A stretch of DNA of 64,000 nt from RGDT01 sp964630925 (GCA_964630925.1 CAZVZK010000007.1:1-64000); one strand, 5' to 3'; counted from the stretch's first letter, positions 1-8,602 are shown. Notes: a model not told the origin generated them from the sequence alone. Made by a program: numbers and translations.

Positions 1-72
1 CATTACCAACAACTTAACCCTCCCCTTGCAATAGACTCTTCAGGGGTGGGCGTCATCCGCGAGGCCAACCCC

Positions 73-2073
73 ATGCGTCCGCTCGCCGTCCTGCTCCTCG
101 CCGCCGCCGTCGCCACGGCCCAGGCCCCGCGCCGCATGACCGTCGAGGACGTCATCGCGCTGCACAACATCACCGAGGTGCGCCTCTCGCCCGACGGCAA
201 GACCGTCGCCTTCGTCAAGACGACCTCCGAGCCCGACGAGGGCCGCCACACCCCGCACATCTGGACCGTCGGGGCGGAACGCGGCAAGGCCTACCAGCTC
301 ACCAACGGCAAGAAGGGCGACTCGGCCCCGCGCTGGTCGCCGGACGGGCGGAGCATCGCATTCATCTCCGACCGGGGGGAGGAAGGGCCGCAGGTGTGGC
401 TTATCTCGACGCTCGGCGGCGAGGCGCGGCGGCTGACCAAACTCGACGCCCGCCCCGTCTCGATGGAGTGGGCGCCCGACGGCAAGTCCATCGGCGTCAT
501 CGCGACGGAGCCGGAGAGCGCCGAGCGCAAGAAGCGCAAGAAGGACAGGGACGACGTGGTCATCGTCGAGAAGGAGCTGCGCTCCGACCATCTGCACGTC
601 GTCGATGTGGGATCGGGCAAGCCACGGCAGTTGACGCACGGCACGGGGTCGGCGCAGTCGCTGTCGTGGTCGCCGGACGGCAAGGAGATCGCCCTCGGCG
701 TGCGCAAGTCGCCGTTGCTCGATGACATGTTCGACGCCGACATCCACCTGATCGACGTGGAGACGGGCAAGGCCAGCCCGCTCGTGGCCCGGCCCGGCCT
801 GGACGCGCTGCCGGTGTGGTCGCCGGACGGCAAGACCATCGCCTTCATCTCGCACGGCGGCTCGGGCGACTGGATCGGCAATACCCACGTCTGCACCATC
901 GAGGCCAAGGGCGGCGAGCCGAAGACGCTCACGGCGACGTTCGACGAGATGATCCCGTGGTGGGACCCCGCCGGGCTGGCGTGGTCGGGGGACGGCAAAC
1001 ATCTGTACTTCATCGCCGACCAGCGCCTGGAGCGGCACCTGATGCGGGCCGACGTGGCCACCGGCGAGGTGAAGGCCGTCTCGTCCGGGCCGTTCACGCT
1101 GGACCGCATGAGCCTGAGCCGCGATGGGAAGACGGCTGCGTTCCTCATCGACCGCCCGCGCCGGCCCGGCGAGGTCCACGTCTCGCCGCTGGCGGAGTTC
1201 CGTCCGGAGCGGCGCACGAACGTCAACCCGGCGCTCGATCGGATCGAGCTGGGCGAGGTGCGCCCGGTGAAGTGGAAGAGCGGAAAGACGGAGTGCGAGG
1301 GCGTCCTCGTCCTGCCCGTGGGCTACAAGGAGGGCGTGCGGTACCCGCTGCTCACCTACGTCCACGGCGGGCCGCAGGGCAAGCACGGCCTCGCGTTCGA
1401 GCCGCAGCTCTCGACCCGGGCCATCGTGCAGGGCGGGCCGTACCCGCCGCACGTCCTGGCGGGCCGGGGGTACGCGGTGTTCTGCCCGAACCCGCGCGGC
1501 TCGGGCGGCTTCGGGCTGGCGTTCCGACAGGCGAACGTGAAGGACTGGGGCGGCGGCGACTTCGATGACATCAACGCCGGCATCGACATGCTCATCGAGA
1601 AGGGCATCGCCGACAAGGAGCGCCTGGGGGTCATGGGGTGGAGTTACGGCGGGTTCATGACGGGGATCGCCATCACGTCGAGCAAGCGGTTCAAGGCCGC
1701 GTCGGCCGGCGCGGGCGTGTACAACCTGACGAGCATGTACGGCACCACCGACATCCAGAAGTTCATGGAGCGTTACCACGGCAACGACCCGTGGGGCCGG
1801 GACAACGCGTATTCCAGCTCCTCCTCGATCCGACGGGTCGGCAAGGGCGCCACCCCGACGCTGATCCAGCACGGCGACGCCGACCTGCGCGTGCCGGTGT
1901 CGCAGAGCTATGAGCTCTACCGCGCCCTCAAGAAGTACGGCGTGACGACGGAGATGGCGGTCTACCCGCGGCAGGCGCACCTGATCGCGGAGCCGCGCCT
2001 CCAGGCCGACATGATGCGGCGGAACGTGGAGTGGTTCGGGCGGTTCATCAAGCCGAATGCCGCGACCCCGTAG
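73..2073 (+). CDS. S9 family serine peptidase (prolyl oligopeptidase-like), exported
   Basis: Likely exported oligopeptidase that cleaves short peptides. The first ~20 residues form a signal peptide ending after TAQA. Residues ~25-380 hold beta-propeller (PD40) repeats of the type WSPDGKTIAF. The C-terminal third is an alpha/beta-hydrolase with GWSYGGF (nucleophile Ser about 524), HGDADLRVP (Asp about 604) and RQAHLI (His about 636), so the triad is complete. An in-frame ATG lies 27 bases upstream at 46, but the start at 73 places the signal peptide directly at the N-terminus and is preferred. It stands alone, followed by a short hairpin and csbD. The length fits S9C/acylaminoacyl-peptidase relatives. 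Family assignment is firm; substrate is unknown. Confidence 0.93.
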   Translation: MRPLAVLLLAAAVATAQAPRRMTVEDVIALHNITEVRLSPDGKTVAFVKTTSEPDEGRHTPHIWTVGAERGKAYQLTNGKKGDSAPRWSPDGRSIAFISDRGEEGPQVWLISTLGGEARRLTKLDARPVSMEWAPDGKSIGVIATEPESAERKKRKKDRDDVVIVEKELRSDHLHVVDVGSGKPRQLTHGTGSAQSLSWSPDGKEIALGVRKSPLLDDMFDADIHLIDVETGKASPLVARPGLDALPVWSPDGKTIAFISHGGSGDWIGNTHVCTIEAKGGEPKTLTATFDEMIPWWDPAGLAWSGDGKHLYFIADQRLERHLMRADVATGEVKAVSSGPFTLDRMSLSRDGKTAAFLIDRPRRPGEVHVSPLAEFRPERRTNVNPALDRIELGEVRPVKWKSGKTECEGVLVLPVGYKEGVRYPLLTYVHGGPQGKHGLAFEPQLSTRAIVQGGPYPPHVLAGRGYAVFCPNPRGSGGFGLAFRQANVKDWGGGDFDDINAGIDMLIEKGIADKERLGVMGWSYGGFMTGIAITSSKRFKAASAGAGVYNLTSMYGTTDIQKFMERYHGNDPWGRDNAYSSSSSIRRVGKGATPTLIQHGDADLRVPVSQSYELYRALKKYGVTTEMAVYPRQAHLIAEPRLQADMMRRNVEWFGRFIKPNAATP

Positions 2074-2095
2074 AGGACGCACCCTGCGTGCTCGC

Positions 2096-2146
2096 GTGCC
2101 GGCGGGGAGTACGCCGGAGACGCGCTCTCCGACGGGCTTCCGGCAC
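2096..2146. terminator. Imperfect inverted repeat after the S9 peptidase gene
   Basis: An outer stem GTGCCGG/CCGGCAC encloses a second short stem. It lies 22 bases after the stop codon. There is no T-run, so a terminator role is only a guess from position. Confidence 0.3.
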
Positions 2147-2228
2147 GGGTCTTGCTCTCCATCATCCCATCACCCCGTCCACCGTGGCCGGGGAGTGGGC
2201 CGATATTCCCAACGGAGAGGAGAGCGCC

Positions 2229-2432
2229 ATGAACTGGGACAGGATCGCGGGTAGCTGGAAGCAGATCACCGGCAGCGTGAAGGAGACGTGGGGCAAGCTC
2301 ACCGACGACGACCTCACGGAGATCGCCGGCAAGCGCGACCAGCTCGAGGGCAAGATCCAGCAGCGCTACGGCTACGAGAAGGACCGCATCAACCAGGAGA
2401 TCGACGCCTGGGCCGAGAAGCTCAAGGTGTGA
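2229..2432 (+). CDS. CsbD family stress-response protein
   Basis: A 67-residue hydrophilic, charged helical protein starting MNWDRIAGSWKQ, with the CsbD hallmark pattern (W-x-Q-I-x-G-x-V-K-E-x-W-G-K-L-T-D-D). CsbD proteins are small general-stress proteins of unknown biochemical function. The start is chosen because a strong purine-rich site (GGAGAGGAGAG) precedes this ATG and the CsbD homology begins exactly here; the frame is open further upstream but that part lacks similarity. A GC-rich hairpin follows directly. It is probably monocistronic. Confidence 0.9.
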   Translation: MNWDRIAGSWKQITGSVKETWGKLTDDDLTEIAGKRDQLEGKIQQRYGYEKDRINQEIDAWAEKLKV

Positions 2433-2439
2433 CGCACGC

Positions 2440-2470
2440 GGCGGGCCGCCGGGCGAACCGGCGGCCCGCC
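2440..2470 (+). terminator. GC-rich hairpin after csbD, terminator-like
   Basis: A perfect 13-bp stem (GGCGGGCCGCCGG with its complement) and a 5-nt loop GCGAA, 8 bases after the csbD stop. It lacks a clear T-tract. It resembles the hairpin at 26676 after the DUF1508-like gene (both contain GCGGGCCGCCGG), suggesting a common terminator style in this genome. Confidence 0.5.
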
Positions 2471-2513
2471 CCATACAACGACTCCGTGCCACACGCCAGC
2501 ACGGAGCCACCGA

Positions 2514-4130
2514 ATGAGCATCTCACCTCTCGCCGGCAAGCCGGCGCCTGCCCACCTCCTCATCGACCCGGCCAGGCTGGAGCGCGAGTACTTCGACAGA
2601 CGCCCCGACCTCGCCGACCCCAACCAGCTCGTCAGCTTCGGCACCAGCGGCCACCGCGGCACGCCGCTCGACGGCACGTTCACCGAGGCCCACATCCTCG
2701 CCGTCAGCCAGGCCATCGCCGAGTACCGGGCCGCCAAGGGCATCACCGGGCCGCTGTTCATCGGCATGGACACGCACGCCATCTCGGGGCCCGCGCAGCG
2801 CACCGCCGTCGAGGTGCTGCTCGGCAACGGCGTCGATTGCGTCATCCAGTCCCAGGGCGGCTTCACGCCCACGCCCGTCATCTCGCATGCCATCCTGACC
2901 TACAACAAGGGCCGCACGACGGGCCTCGCCGACGGCGTCGTCATCACGCCGTCGCACAACCCGCCGGCGGACGGCGGCTTCAAGTACAACCCGCCCAACG
3001 GCGGCCCCGCCGACACCGACATCACCGACGTGGTCCAGAGGCGCGCCAACGATCTGCTGCGCGACGGCAATAGGGGCGTGAAACGCGGCACCGCGAAGGC
3101 ACGCGAGACGGACTACGTCCTCCCCTACGTCAAGGACCTGGGCGAGGTCATTGACATAGAGGCCATCCGCAAGGCCGGCGTCAAGATCGGCGTCGACCCG
3201 CTCGGCGGGGCGGCGGTGGCGTACTGGGCGCCCGCCGCCGAGATGTACGGGCTGGATATCACCGTCGTCAACACCAGGGTCGATCCGACGTTCGGGTTCA
3301 TGACCGTCGATCACGACGGCAAGATCCGCATGGACTGCTCCAGCCCGTGGGCGATGGCCGGCCTCGTCGCCCTGAAGGACCGCTTCCAGGTGGCGTGGGG
3401 CAACGACCCCGACAGCGACCGCCACGGCATCGTCACCCCGTCCGCCGGCCTGATGAACCCCAACCATTACCTCGCCGTCGCCATCAGCTATTTGCTGACC
3501 CACCGGCAACAGTGGAAGGACGCGGCCGTCGGCAAGACGCTGGTGTCGTCGTCGATGATCGACCGCGTCGTCGGCTCCTCGGGGCGGAAGCTCGTCGAGG
3601 TGCCGGTGGGGTTCAAGTGGTTCGCGCCGGGGCTGTTCGACGGCTCGCTGTGCTTCGGCGGCGAGGAGAGCGCCGGCGCCAGCTTCCTCCGCCGCGACGG
3701 CACCGTCTGGACGACCGACAAGGATGGCCCGATCCTCGGCCTGCTGGCCGCCGAGATCACCGCCGTCACCGGCAAAGACCCCGGCGTCCACTACCGGGAG
3801 CTGACGGCGAAGTTCGGCGCCCCGGCGTACACGCGCATCGACGCGCCGGCGTCGCCGGAGCAGAAGAAGAAACTCAAGGCGCTGTCGCCCTCCGCCGTCA
3901 CCGCCACCGAGCTGGCCGGCGAGCCGATCACGGCGCGGCTGACGGCGGCGCCGGGGAACGGCGCGGCCATCGGCGGGCTGAAGGTGACGACGGCGAGCGG
4001 GTGGTTCGCGGCGCGTCCGTCGGGGACGGAGAACGTGTACAAGCTGTACGCCGAGAGCTTCCAGGGTGAGGCGCACCTGGCGCGGATCGTCGAGGAGGCG
4101 CAGGCGGTGGTGGCGCGGGCGCTGGCGTGA
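2514..4130 (+). CDS. pgm: Phosphoglucomutase (alpha-D-glucose phosphate-specific)
   Basis: Interconverts glucose 1-phosphate and glucose 6-phosphate in the cytoplasm. At 538 residues it matches the bacterial Pgm of about 546. Visible motifs are the catalytic phosphoserine loop TPSHNPP (Ser about 147), the metal-binding loop GNDPDSDRHG (about 297-306), the sugar-binding GGEESAG, and the phosphate-binding RPSGTEN near residue 501. The N-terminus also fits the family (FGTSGHRG near residue 43). It lies between the csbD hairpin and a long palindrome, so it probably forms its own transcription unit. galE, 13 kb away, acts in a connected sugar-nucleotide pathway but is not linked in an operon. Confidence 0.96.
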   Translation: MSISPLAGKPAPAHLLIDPARLEREYFDRRPDLADPNQLVSFGTSGHRGTPLDGTFTEAHILAVSQAIAEYRAAKGITGPLFIGMDTHAISGPAQRTAVEVLLGNGVDCVIQSQGGFTPTPVISHAILTYNKGRTTGLADGVVITPSHNPPADGGFKYNPPNGGPADTDITDVVQRRANDLLRDGNRGVKRGTAKARETDYVLPYVKDLGEVIDIEAIRKAGVKIGVDPLGGAAVAYWAPAAEMYGLDITVVNTRVDPTFGFMTVDHDGKIRMDCSSPWAMAGLVALKDRFQVAWGNDPDSDRHGIVTPSAGLMNPNHYLAVAISYLLTHRQQWKDAAVGKTLVSSSMIDRVVGSSGRKLVEVPVGFKWFAPGLFDGSLCFGGEESAGASFLRRDGTVWTTDKDGPILGLLAAEITAVTGKDPGVHYRELTAKFGAPAYTRIDAPASPEQKKKLKALSPSAVTATELAGEPITARLTAAPGNGAAIGGLKVTTASGWFAARPSGTENVYKLYAESFQGEAHLARIVEEAQAVVARALA

Positions 4131-4203
4131 TGGGACGGATCGTGGCCGTTGCCGATCATCCTCCGCCTGCACACGCCGCAGCGCCTCTGAGCCGGTGGCA
4201 ATG

Positions 4204-4326
4204 GCGAGCGGCCCGGCGTGAGCGGGCCGTGTCGGCGCGTGACCCGAGCCGCCACGCGCCCCGCGAACGCGGCACGCCACGCCGGTGACGTGCGCCGACA
4301 CGGCCCGCTCACGCCGGGCCGCTCGC
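4204..4326. repeat. Long perfect-arm palindrome, family sharing the core GCGAGCGGC-CGGCGTGAGCGGGC
   Basis: The two outer 35-base arms (4204-4238 and 4292-4326) are exact reverse complements, with partial pairing continuing inward. The arm core (GCGAGCGGC, then C, then CGGCGTGAGCGGGC) recurs with one base changed in the palindrome at 24025-24173. It fills much of the gap between pgm and the MFS gene. It looks like a dispersed non-coding palindromic element rather than a regulatory site for one gene. Confidence 0.8.
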
Positions 4327-4357
4327 CTGATCGCGTCGCGCGCCATACGCTCCCACA

Positions 4358-5665
4358 ATGCTCTCCCTCCGGAACTCCTGGCGCTGGTGGGTGTGCGGCC
4401 TGCTGCTGCTGGCGACCATGGTCAACTACATGGACCGCCTCACCCTCAACCAGCTCGCCGACACCATCCTCACGCAGCTGAAGCTCGACGAGGACGACTA
4501 CGGCACGCTCGAGATGGGCTTCGCCCTCGCCTTCGCCTTCGGGGCCCTCGCCGCCGGCGCCCTCGCCGACCGCTTCGGCGCCTACTGGGTCTACCCCCTC
4601 GCCGTCCTCGCCTGGTCCGCCGCCGGCTTCCTCACCGGCTTCGCCACCACCTTCCTCGCCCTCTTCGCTCTGCGCTTCGCCCTGGGCCTGGCCGAGTCGG
4701 CCAACTGGCCCTGCGCCCTCAAGACCACCCAGCGCGTCCTCCCGCCCGAGGAGCGTGTCATGGGCAACAGCCTCCTCCAGTCCGGCGCCGCCCTCGGCGC
4801 CATCGCCCTGCCGATCCTCCTCCTCTTCCTCTGCCCCAAGGACCGGCCCGAGACCTGGCCGCGGCCCTTCCTCGTCGTCGGGGCCGTGGGGGCGTTGTGG
4901 GCCGTCCTGTGGTGGGTGGTCCTCCGCCCCTCCGACCTCGCCCCACGCGAGGAGCCGCCCGCCCCGCCGGGGGCGCCCCCGAAGCCCGTGCCCTGGAAAC
5001 GCCTCGCCGCCCTGATCATCCTGGTCGTCACCATCAACATGACGTGGCACTGCCTGCGCGCCTGGGGCCCGCTCTTCCTCCAGCGGAAGCACGGCTACTC
5101 GGTGGAGGACACGAACTATGTCGCGATGGCCTACTACATCTGCACCGACATCGGCGTCATCGCCGCCGGCGTCGCCAGCATCCTCCTCGGGCGGGCCGGC
5201 GTCGGCGTCTACCTCAGCCGCATGGCCGTGTACCTGTTCTGCGCCGTCCTCGCCGCGTCCTGCGCCGCGATGCCGTTCCTCAGCGGACGAGCCCTCCTCG
5301 TCGCCATGATGGTCGCCGGCTTCGGTTCGCTCGGCGTCTTCCCGTGCTACTACTCGTTCACCCAGGACCTCACGGAGAAGCACCAGGGCAAGCTCTCGGG
5401 CCTGCTCGGCTTCAGTTGCTGGATGGTGATGGCCGCCTGGCAGAAGGCCATCGGCTGGACCGTCGCCGCCACGGGGTCCTACGTCATCCCGTTCGCCATC
5501 TCGGGGGCGGCGCCGCTGATCGGCTTCGCGGCCCTGCTGCTGCTGTGGGGCGAGACGCCTCAGCCGGCGCCGCCGCCGGAGGAGCCTCCCGTGCTACCCC
5601 CCACTGAGGGCCGGCCCCAGGCGATCACCAGCAGGCCCAGCGAGATCAGCGCCGCCGCCCACTGA
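4358..5665 (+). CDS. MFS transporter (anion:cation symporter-like)
   Basis: A 435-residue membrane protein with about 12 hydrophobic segments. The N-terminus (MVNYMDRLTLNQLADTI) followed by GALADRFGAYWVYP resembles the hexuronate/organic-anion symporter branch of the major facilitator superfamily. LALGLAESANWPCALKTT in TM4 also fits that branch. The extreme C-terminus is proline-rich and unlike the family. It runs 106 bases into the convergent gene at 5560, so the last ~35 residues may be a read-through extension. A GC-rich palindrome lies just upstream. Substrate cannot be told from sequence. Confidence 0.88.
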   Translation: MLSLRNSWRWWVCGLLLLATMVNYMDRLTLNQLADTILTQLKLDEDDYGTLEMGFALAFAFGALAAGALADRFGAYWVYPLAVLAWSAAGFLTGFATTFLALFALRFALGLAESANWPCALKTTQRVLPPEERVMGNSLLQSGAALGAIALPILLLFLCPKDRPETWPRPFLVVGAVGALWAVLWWVVLRPSDLAPREEPPAPPGAPPKPVPWKRLAALIILVVTINMTWHCLRAWGPLFLQRKHGYSVEDTNYVAMAYYICTDIGVIAAGVASILLGRAGVGVYLSRMAVYLFCAVLAASCAAMPFLSGRALLVAMMVAGFGSLGVFPCYYSFTQDLTEKHQGKLSGLLGFSCWMVMAAWQKAIGWTVAATGSYVIPFAISGAAPLIGFAALLLLWGETPQPAPPPEEPPVLPPTEGRPQAITSRPSEISAAAH

Positions 5666-6042
5666 ACCGTGTGCAGCCACAGGTACAGGCGGTGCCACTG
5701 GTAGAACGACGGCCGCGCCCGGACGTGGTGCGTCTCCGGGTCGAGGTGGGTGTCCAGATACGCGTGGAGCCAGAACAGGGCCGCCTGACACGCCGCCATC
5801 AGGAGCCACAGGGCGGCGCGCGTGCGGACGGTGCCGCGCGTGACGAACAGGTCGGCGAACAGCAGCGCCAGCGACACCGCCGCGGCGAGGTTGATGCGCT
5901 TCGTCACCTCGCGGGTGATGAAGCCCTGCCCGTCGCGGCCGAGCTGTTCGGTGCCCAGCGGCACGACGACGGCGGTGTAGAATGTGAAGCCGCCGACCCA
6001 GAAGATGAACGGGGCCAGGACGGCGAAACGCCACGCGGCCAT
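5560..6042 (-). CDS. DUF4149-like integral membrane protein
   Basis: A 160-residue protein with four predicted membrane helices. It starts MAAWRFAVLAPFIFWVGG and contains TFYTAVVVPLGTEQLG and WHRLYLWLHTVQW, a layout seen in DUF4149-type membrane proteins. Function is unknown. The C-terminal glycine/serine-rich tail is encoded opposite the 3' end of the MFS gene. Its start lies one base from the stop of the next leftward gene (6044), so the two are very likely co-transcribed from the right. Membrane assignment is firm; the DUF assignment is moderate. Confidence 0.72.
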   Translation of the reverse strand: MAAWRFAVLAPFIFWVGGFTFYTAVVVPLGTEQLGRDGQGFITREVTKRINLAAAVSLALLFADLFVTRGTVRTRAALWLLMAACQAALFWLHAYLDTHLDPETHHVRARPSFYQWHRLYLWLHTVQWAAALISLGLLVIAWGRPSVGGSTGGSSGGGAG

Positions 6043-6043
6043 G

Positions 6044-7339
6044 TCACGCCTCGGCGATGCTGCCCCGGATGAAGCCGCTGTCCGCCGGGGCGGCGTACCG
6101 CACCTCCAGCTCCGGCGTCTCGACGCGGGCGCCCTTCGACTGGTGGCTGGCGAGGGCCGAGTCGAGGGCCCCGGTCGTCAGCAGGGTGCGTTCGACGGGG
6201 TACGGCGACTTGCCCGTGTCGAAGAACTTCTCCAGGTTCAGCACCTGCGGGTCGAAGAAGCGGGCGCCCGGCGGCTCCGGCAGGACGAACTTGCACGAGG
6301 CCGGCTTCTTCTCGCCCTTGATCCTCGCCGCGAACACGAAGTCGCGGATGTGGCCGTTGAGCAGCAGCACGGTGCCGCGCGTGCCGTCGCGGAACTCGAT
6401 GAGGAAGGCGGTGGGCGGCACGACGGGGTGCGTCATCACCTTCATCGACCCGGTGTTGACGCGGATGTCGCCGGGGTTGACCGTCTCGCTGCGCGACAGG
6501 GCCGCCTCCAGCAGGTCCCAGCTCCACCGGCCGGCGTCGGCGGCCTTCCATACGTCCTTGCCCGTGAGGCAGGTGATGGCCTTGACGCCCGTCTCGCCGC
6601 CCTTGCGCCGCTCCATCATCGTCTGGAGCGTCTCCAGGGCGTGGAAGCCGTAGACCTCGATGGGGCCGTAGGCGGCGACGAGGCCGTCCTCGACGGGCGT
6701 CTCCGGCTTCAATTCCAGCTCGGGCCGGCGCCACACGACGGGGAGGCTGCTGCCGGCCATGACGGGGAACCCGTGGCCGAGCATGTGCTTGGCACGCTTG
6801 TAGGTGTACGAGAGATGCTTGTCGCAGAAGACGGGGCAGGATTTGCCGGCCTTCTTGAAGACGCGGGCGATCTCCTCCATCCACTCGTAGCGTGGGTAGA
6901 GGATCTGCCCGCGCTCGTTGAGCGGGTAGTTGCCGTGTTCGGCGATCAGCAGGACGCCATCGACGGCCAGCTTACCGCCGGAGAGGAGGGCGTCCTCGAT
7001 GTTCTTCGCGGGCTTGATGCCGTGCGCCTTGCACACGTCCTTCGACAGGTCGTTATCGGGGATCTGCCCGCACCACAGGGAGTGGACGTACTGTTTGGGC
7101 ACGTGCAGCCTGTCGCCGACGGCGAAGCCGTGGATGAAGCGGCCGGCGATGTGGTAGGCGTGCGAGAGGGGGCGGTAGACGGTGGTGATGCAGGCGAGGG
7201 GCTTGCGGCCCTTGATGGACAGCTTGGGCGGGCGCGTGCGCGACAGGGCCGGGGCCTCGGGCACCTCGGCGCGGGCGGACACGCCGAGCGTCGCGCTGGC
7301 GGCGAGGAAGAGGCGGCGGTTGAGGTCCTGTTCGTCCAT
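6044..7339 (-). CDS. Tat-exported protein of unknown function (planctomycete type)
   Basis: A 431-residue protein starting MDEQDLNRRLFLAASATLG. The NRRLFL motif followed by a short hydrophobic stretch is a twin-arginine signal, ending near ARA. The mature part begins KPLACITTVYRPLSHAYHIAGR and contains LLIAEHGNYP and VFCDKHLSY. It is similar in style to the many Tat-exported planctomycete proteins related to oxidoreductases, but no cofactor motif is clear. The start at 7339 was chosen because the open frame upstream (to 7729) carries no signal and runs across a palindrome and the divergent gene. It is probably the first gene of a two-gene leftward unit with the DUF4149-like gene. Confidence 0.8.
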   Translation of the reverse strand: MDEQDLNRRLFLAASATLGVSARAEVPEAPALSRTRPPKLSIKGRKPLACITTVYRPLSHAYHIAGRFIHGFAVGDRLHVPKQYVHSLWCGQIPDNDLSKDVCKAHGIKPAKNIEDALLSGGKLAVDGVLLIAEHGNYPLNERGQILYPRYEWMEEIARVFKKAGKSCPVFCDKHLSYTYKRAKHMLGHGFPVMAGSSLPVVWRRPELELKPETPVEDGLVAAYGPIEVYGFHALETLQTMMERRKGGETGVKAITCLTGKDVWKAADAGRWSWDLLEAALSRSETVNPGDIRVNTGSMKVMTHPVVPPTAFLIEFRDGTRGTVLLLNGHIRDFVFAARIKGEKKPASCKFVLPEPPGARFFDPQVLNLEKFFDTGKSPYPVERTLLTTGALDSALASHQSKGARVETPELEVRYAAPADSGFIRGSIAEA

Positions 7340-7401
7340 GCCGTCAGTGTACCACGGCGGGGCCGGAAGAAGTAGTGGGAGGCCGGAGACCGGACAACCG
7401 A

Positions 7402-7430
7402 GGCAGCAGGCGTCCCGCCGGCGGGACGCC
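7402..7430. repeat. Short palindrome sharing 18 bases with the element at 24025
   Basis: GGCGTCCCGCC is followed immediately by its exact complement (7409-7430). The flanking sequence extends the match so that GGCAGCAGGCGTCCCGCC (7402-7419) is identical to the reverse complement of the right end of the large palindrome at 24025-24173. It lies in the divergent gap between 7339 and 7509. Confidence 0.65.
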
Positions 7431-7508
7431 CGCCCCACGAGGCGACACGGGGAAATGTGGGCACCTCCGTCACAGCGCCAAGGGTGCGGCGAACAAGAAG
7501 TTGGAACC

Positions 7509-8501
7509 ATGAGCCTCGTACGGAGAGATCGGATGGACGGCTTCGTCATCGCGCCGCTGAAGAACAGGGCCCCGGACAACGACGCCACCGGCGCGTTCCA
7601 CATCGGGGCGCGGGCCCTCACGAGGATCCACTCCCTGCCACGCCCGCCGGTCTTCTTCGAGAACGAGGGGTCGGCGATGTCGGTGTACAAGGGGTTCAGC
7701 AAGGCGGTCGATGAAGCGCCCGCCCCCAACGGGTGGGACTTCTTCGCCTACTTCGGGCACGGCGAGTCGTGGGGCCTGGTCTCCGCCTACATCTCCAAGC
7801 GGGAGGGGGCGTTGGAGCTGTGCCGCCGGATCATCCCGAAGGCCAACGACGGGATCAAGGTGATGCTGTATGCCTGCAACTGCGGCGACCCGGGCGGCTT
7901 CGCCTCGTGGATGGCCGAGGGCCTCGCCCCCGTCAACGGCGAGGTGTTCGCCCACCTCTCGCCCCCCGGCCACACCTTCACCAACCCCATGGTCGTGTCC
8001 TACGACAAGAACTCGGGCCGCACGCCGACATGGGTCATCCCCAGGAGCCACCCGCAGTGGCGGGCGTGGTGCCACCACCTGAAAGACGAGCACGGCGAGA
8101 TGTTCGCGCGGTTCCCGTTCATGGAGCAGGACGAGCTGGAGGGCGAGCTGGAGGCGCCCAAGTTCCTCCTCGGCCGCTGGAAGGTGACCGGCAAGGACGA
8201 CTCCTGGGACGTCGTGTTCTTCCCGGACAAGACCGTGGCCGGGACCGACCCCTTCAACCGCTACCAGATCAACGGGTCGGGCCGGTGGACGGCGACGACG
8301 CAGAACCTGACGATCACCTGGGACAACGGCGACACGGAGCGTTGGCCGCTCGCCCTCAGCCTGCGCAACCAGAACGTGTACTACAAGGGGTCGGGCGGGG
8401 CGGCCCAGCACTACCGGGCGACGCGCACCGAATACCCCGAGATGAACCCGCAGATGATGTTCCGCACGCGGATGCAGATGTCGCGGCTCATCGACATCTA
8501 A
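7509..8501 (+). CDS. Caspase-like (clan CD) cysteine-protease-like protein with C-terminal beta-rich domain
   Basis: A 330-residue protein without a signal peptide. Residues ~75-215 show the clan CD signature: a hydrophobic strand followed by His-Gly (FFAYFGHGES, His 84) and, ~38 residues on, a second hydrophobic strand followed by Ala-Cys (KVMLYACNCG, Cys 123). Residues ~215-315 (LLGRWKVTGKDDSWDVVFFP) form a separate beta-rich region reminiscent of lipocalin-like stand-alone domains. The start at 7509 was chosen over upstream codons in the open frame (from 7182) because the upstream part overlaps the divergent gene. MDGFVIAP (codon 9) is an alternative start. Protease activity is inferred from the dyad only. 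Confidence 0.7.
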   Translation: MSLVRRDRMDGFVIAPLKNRAPDNDATGAFHIGARALTRIHSLPRPPVFFENEGSAMSVYKGFSKAVDEAPAPNGWDFFAYFGHGESWGLVSAYISKREGALELCRRIIPKANDGIKVMLYACNCGDPGGFASWMAEGLAPVNGEVFAHLSPPGHTFTNPMVVSYDKNSGRTPTWVIPRSHPQWRAWCHHLKDEHGEMFARFPFMEQDELEGELEAPKFLLGRWKVTGKDDSWDVVFFPDKTVAGTDPFNRYQINGSGRWTATTQNLTITWDNGDTERWPLALSLRNQNVYYKGSGGAAQHYRATRTEYPEMNPQMMFRTRMQMSRLIDI

Positions 8502-8503
8502 AA

Positions 8504-8602
8504 GGGGTCAGGGGGTCAGGGCAGTCAGAGAGCAGAAACGCCGGTGAGCTGCCGTGGGCCGGCCGTTCACCGGCTGTTGGCTGTTTCCTGACCCCTGACC
8601 CC
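8504..8602. repeat. Word-type palindrome W1 (GGGGTCAGG arms)
   Basis: The left arm 8504-8520 is two copies of GGGGTCAGG-like words; the right arm 8587-8602 is the inverted equivalent, differing by one G. Weaker pairing (CCGGTGA/TCACCGG) continues inside. It starts two bases after the stop codon of the caspase-like gene and ends 27 bases before the next start. The architecture matches the elements at 14088, 36349, 38245 and 47647. Confidence 0.75.

Noticed and set aside
1..72. A gene fragment at the left edge
   Set aside because: No coding similarity or ribosome-linked start is visible in the first 72 bases.
40..2082. A long open frame on the minus strand opposite the S9 peptidase gene
   Set aside because: It mirrors the coding gene in a GC-rich sequence, has a histidine/arginine/leucine-rich, featureless translation and no start signal. 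The plus strand has complete catalytic motifs.
2523..4358. Long minus-strand frame opposite phosphoglucomutase
   Set aside because: Same reason: an antisense shadow of a gene with complete enzyme motifs.
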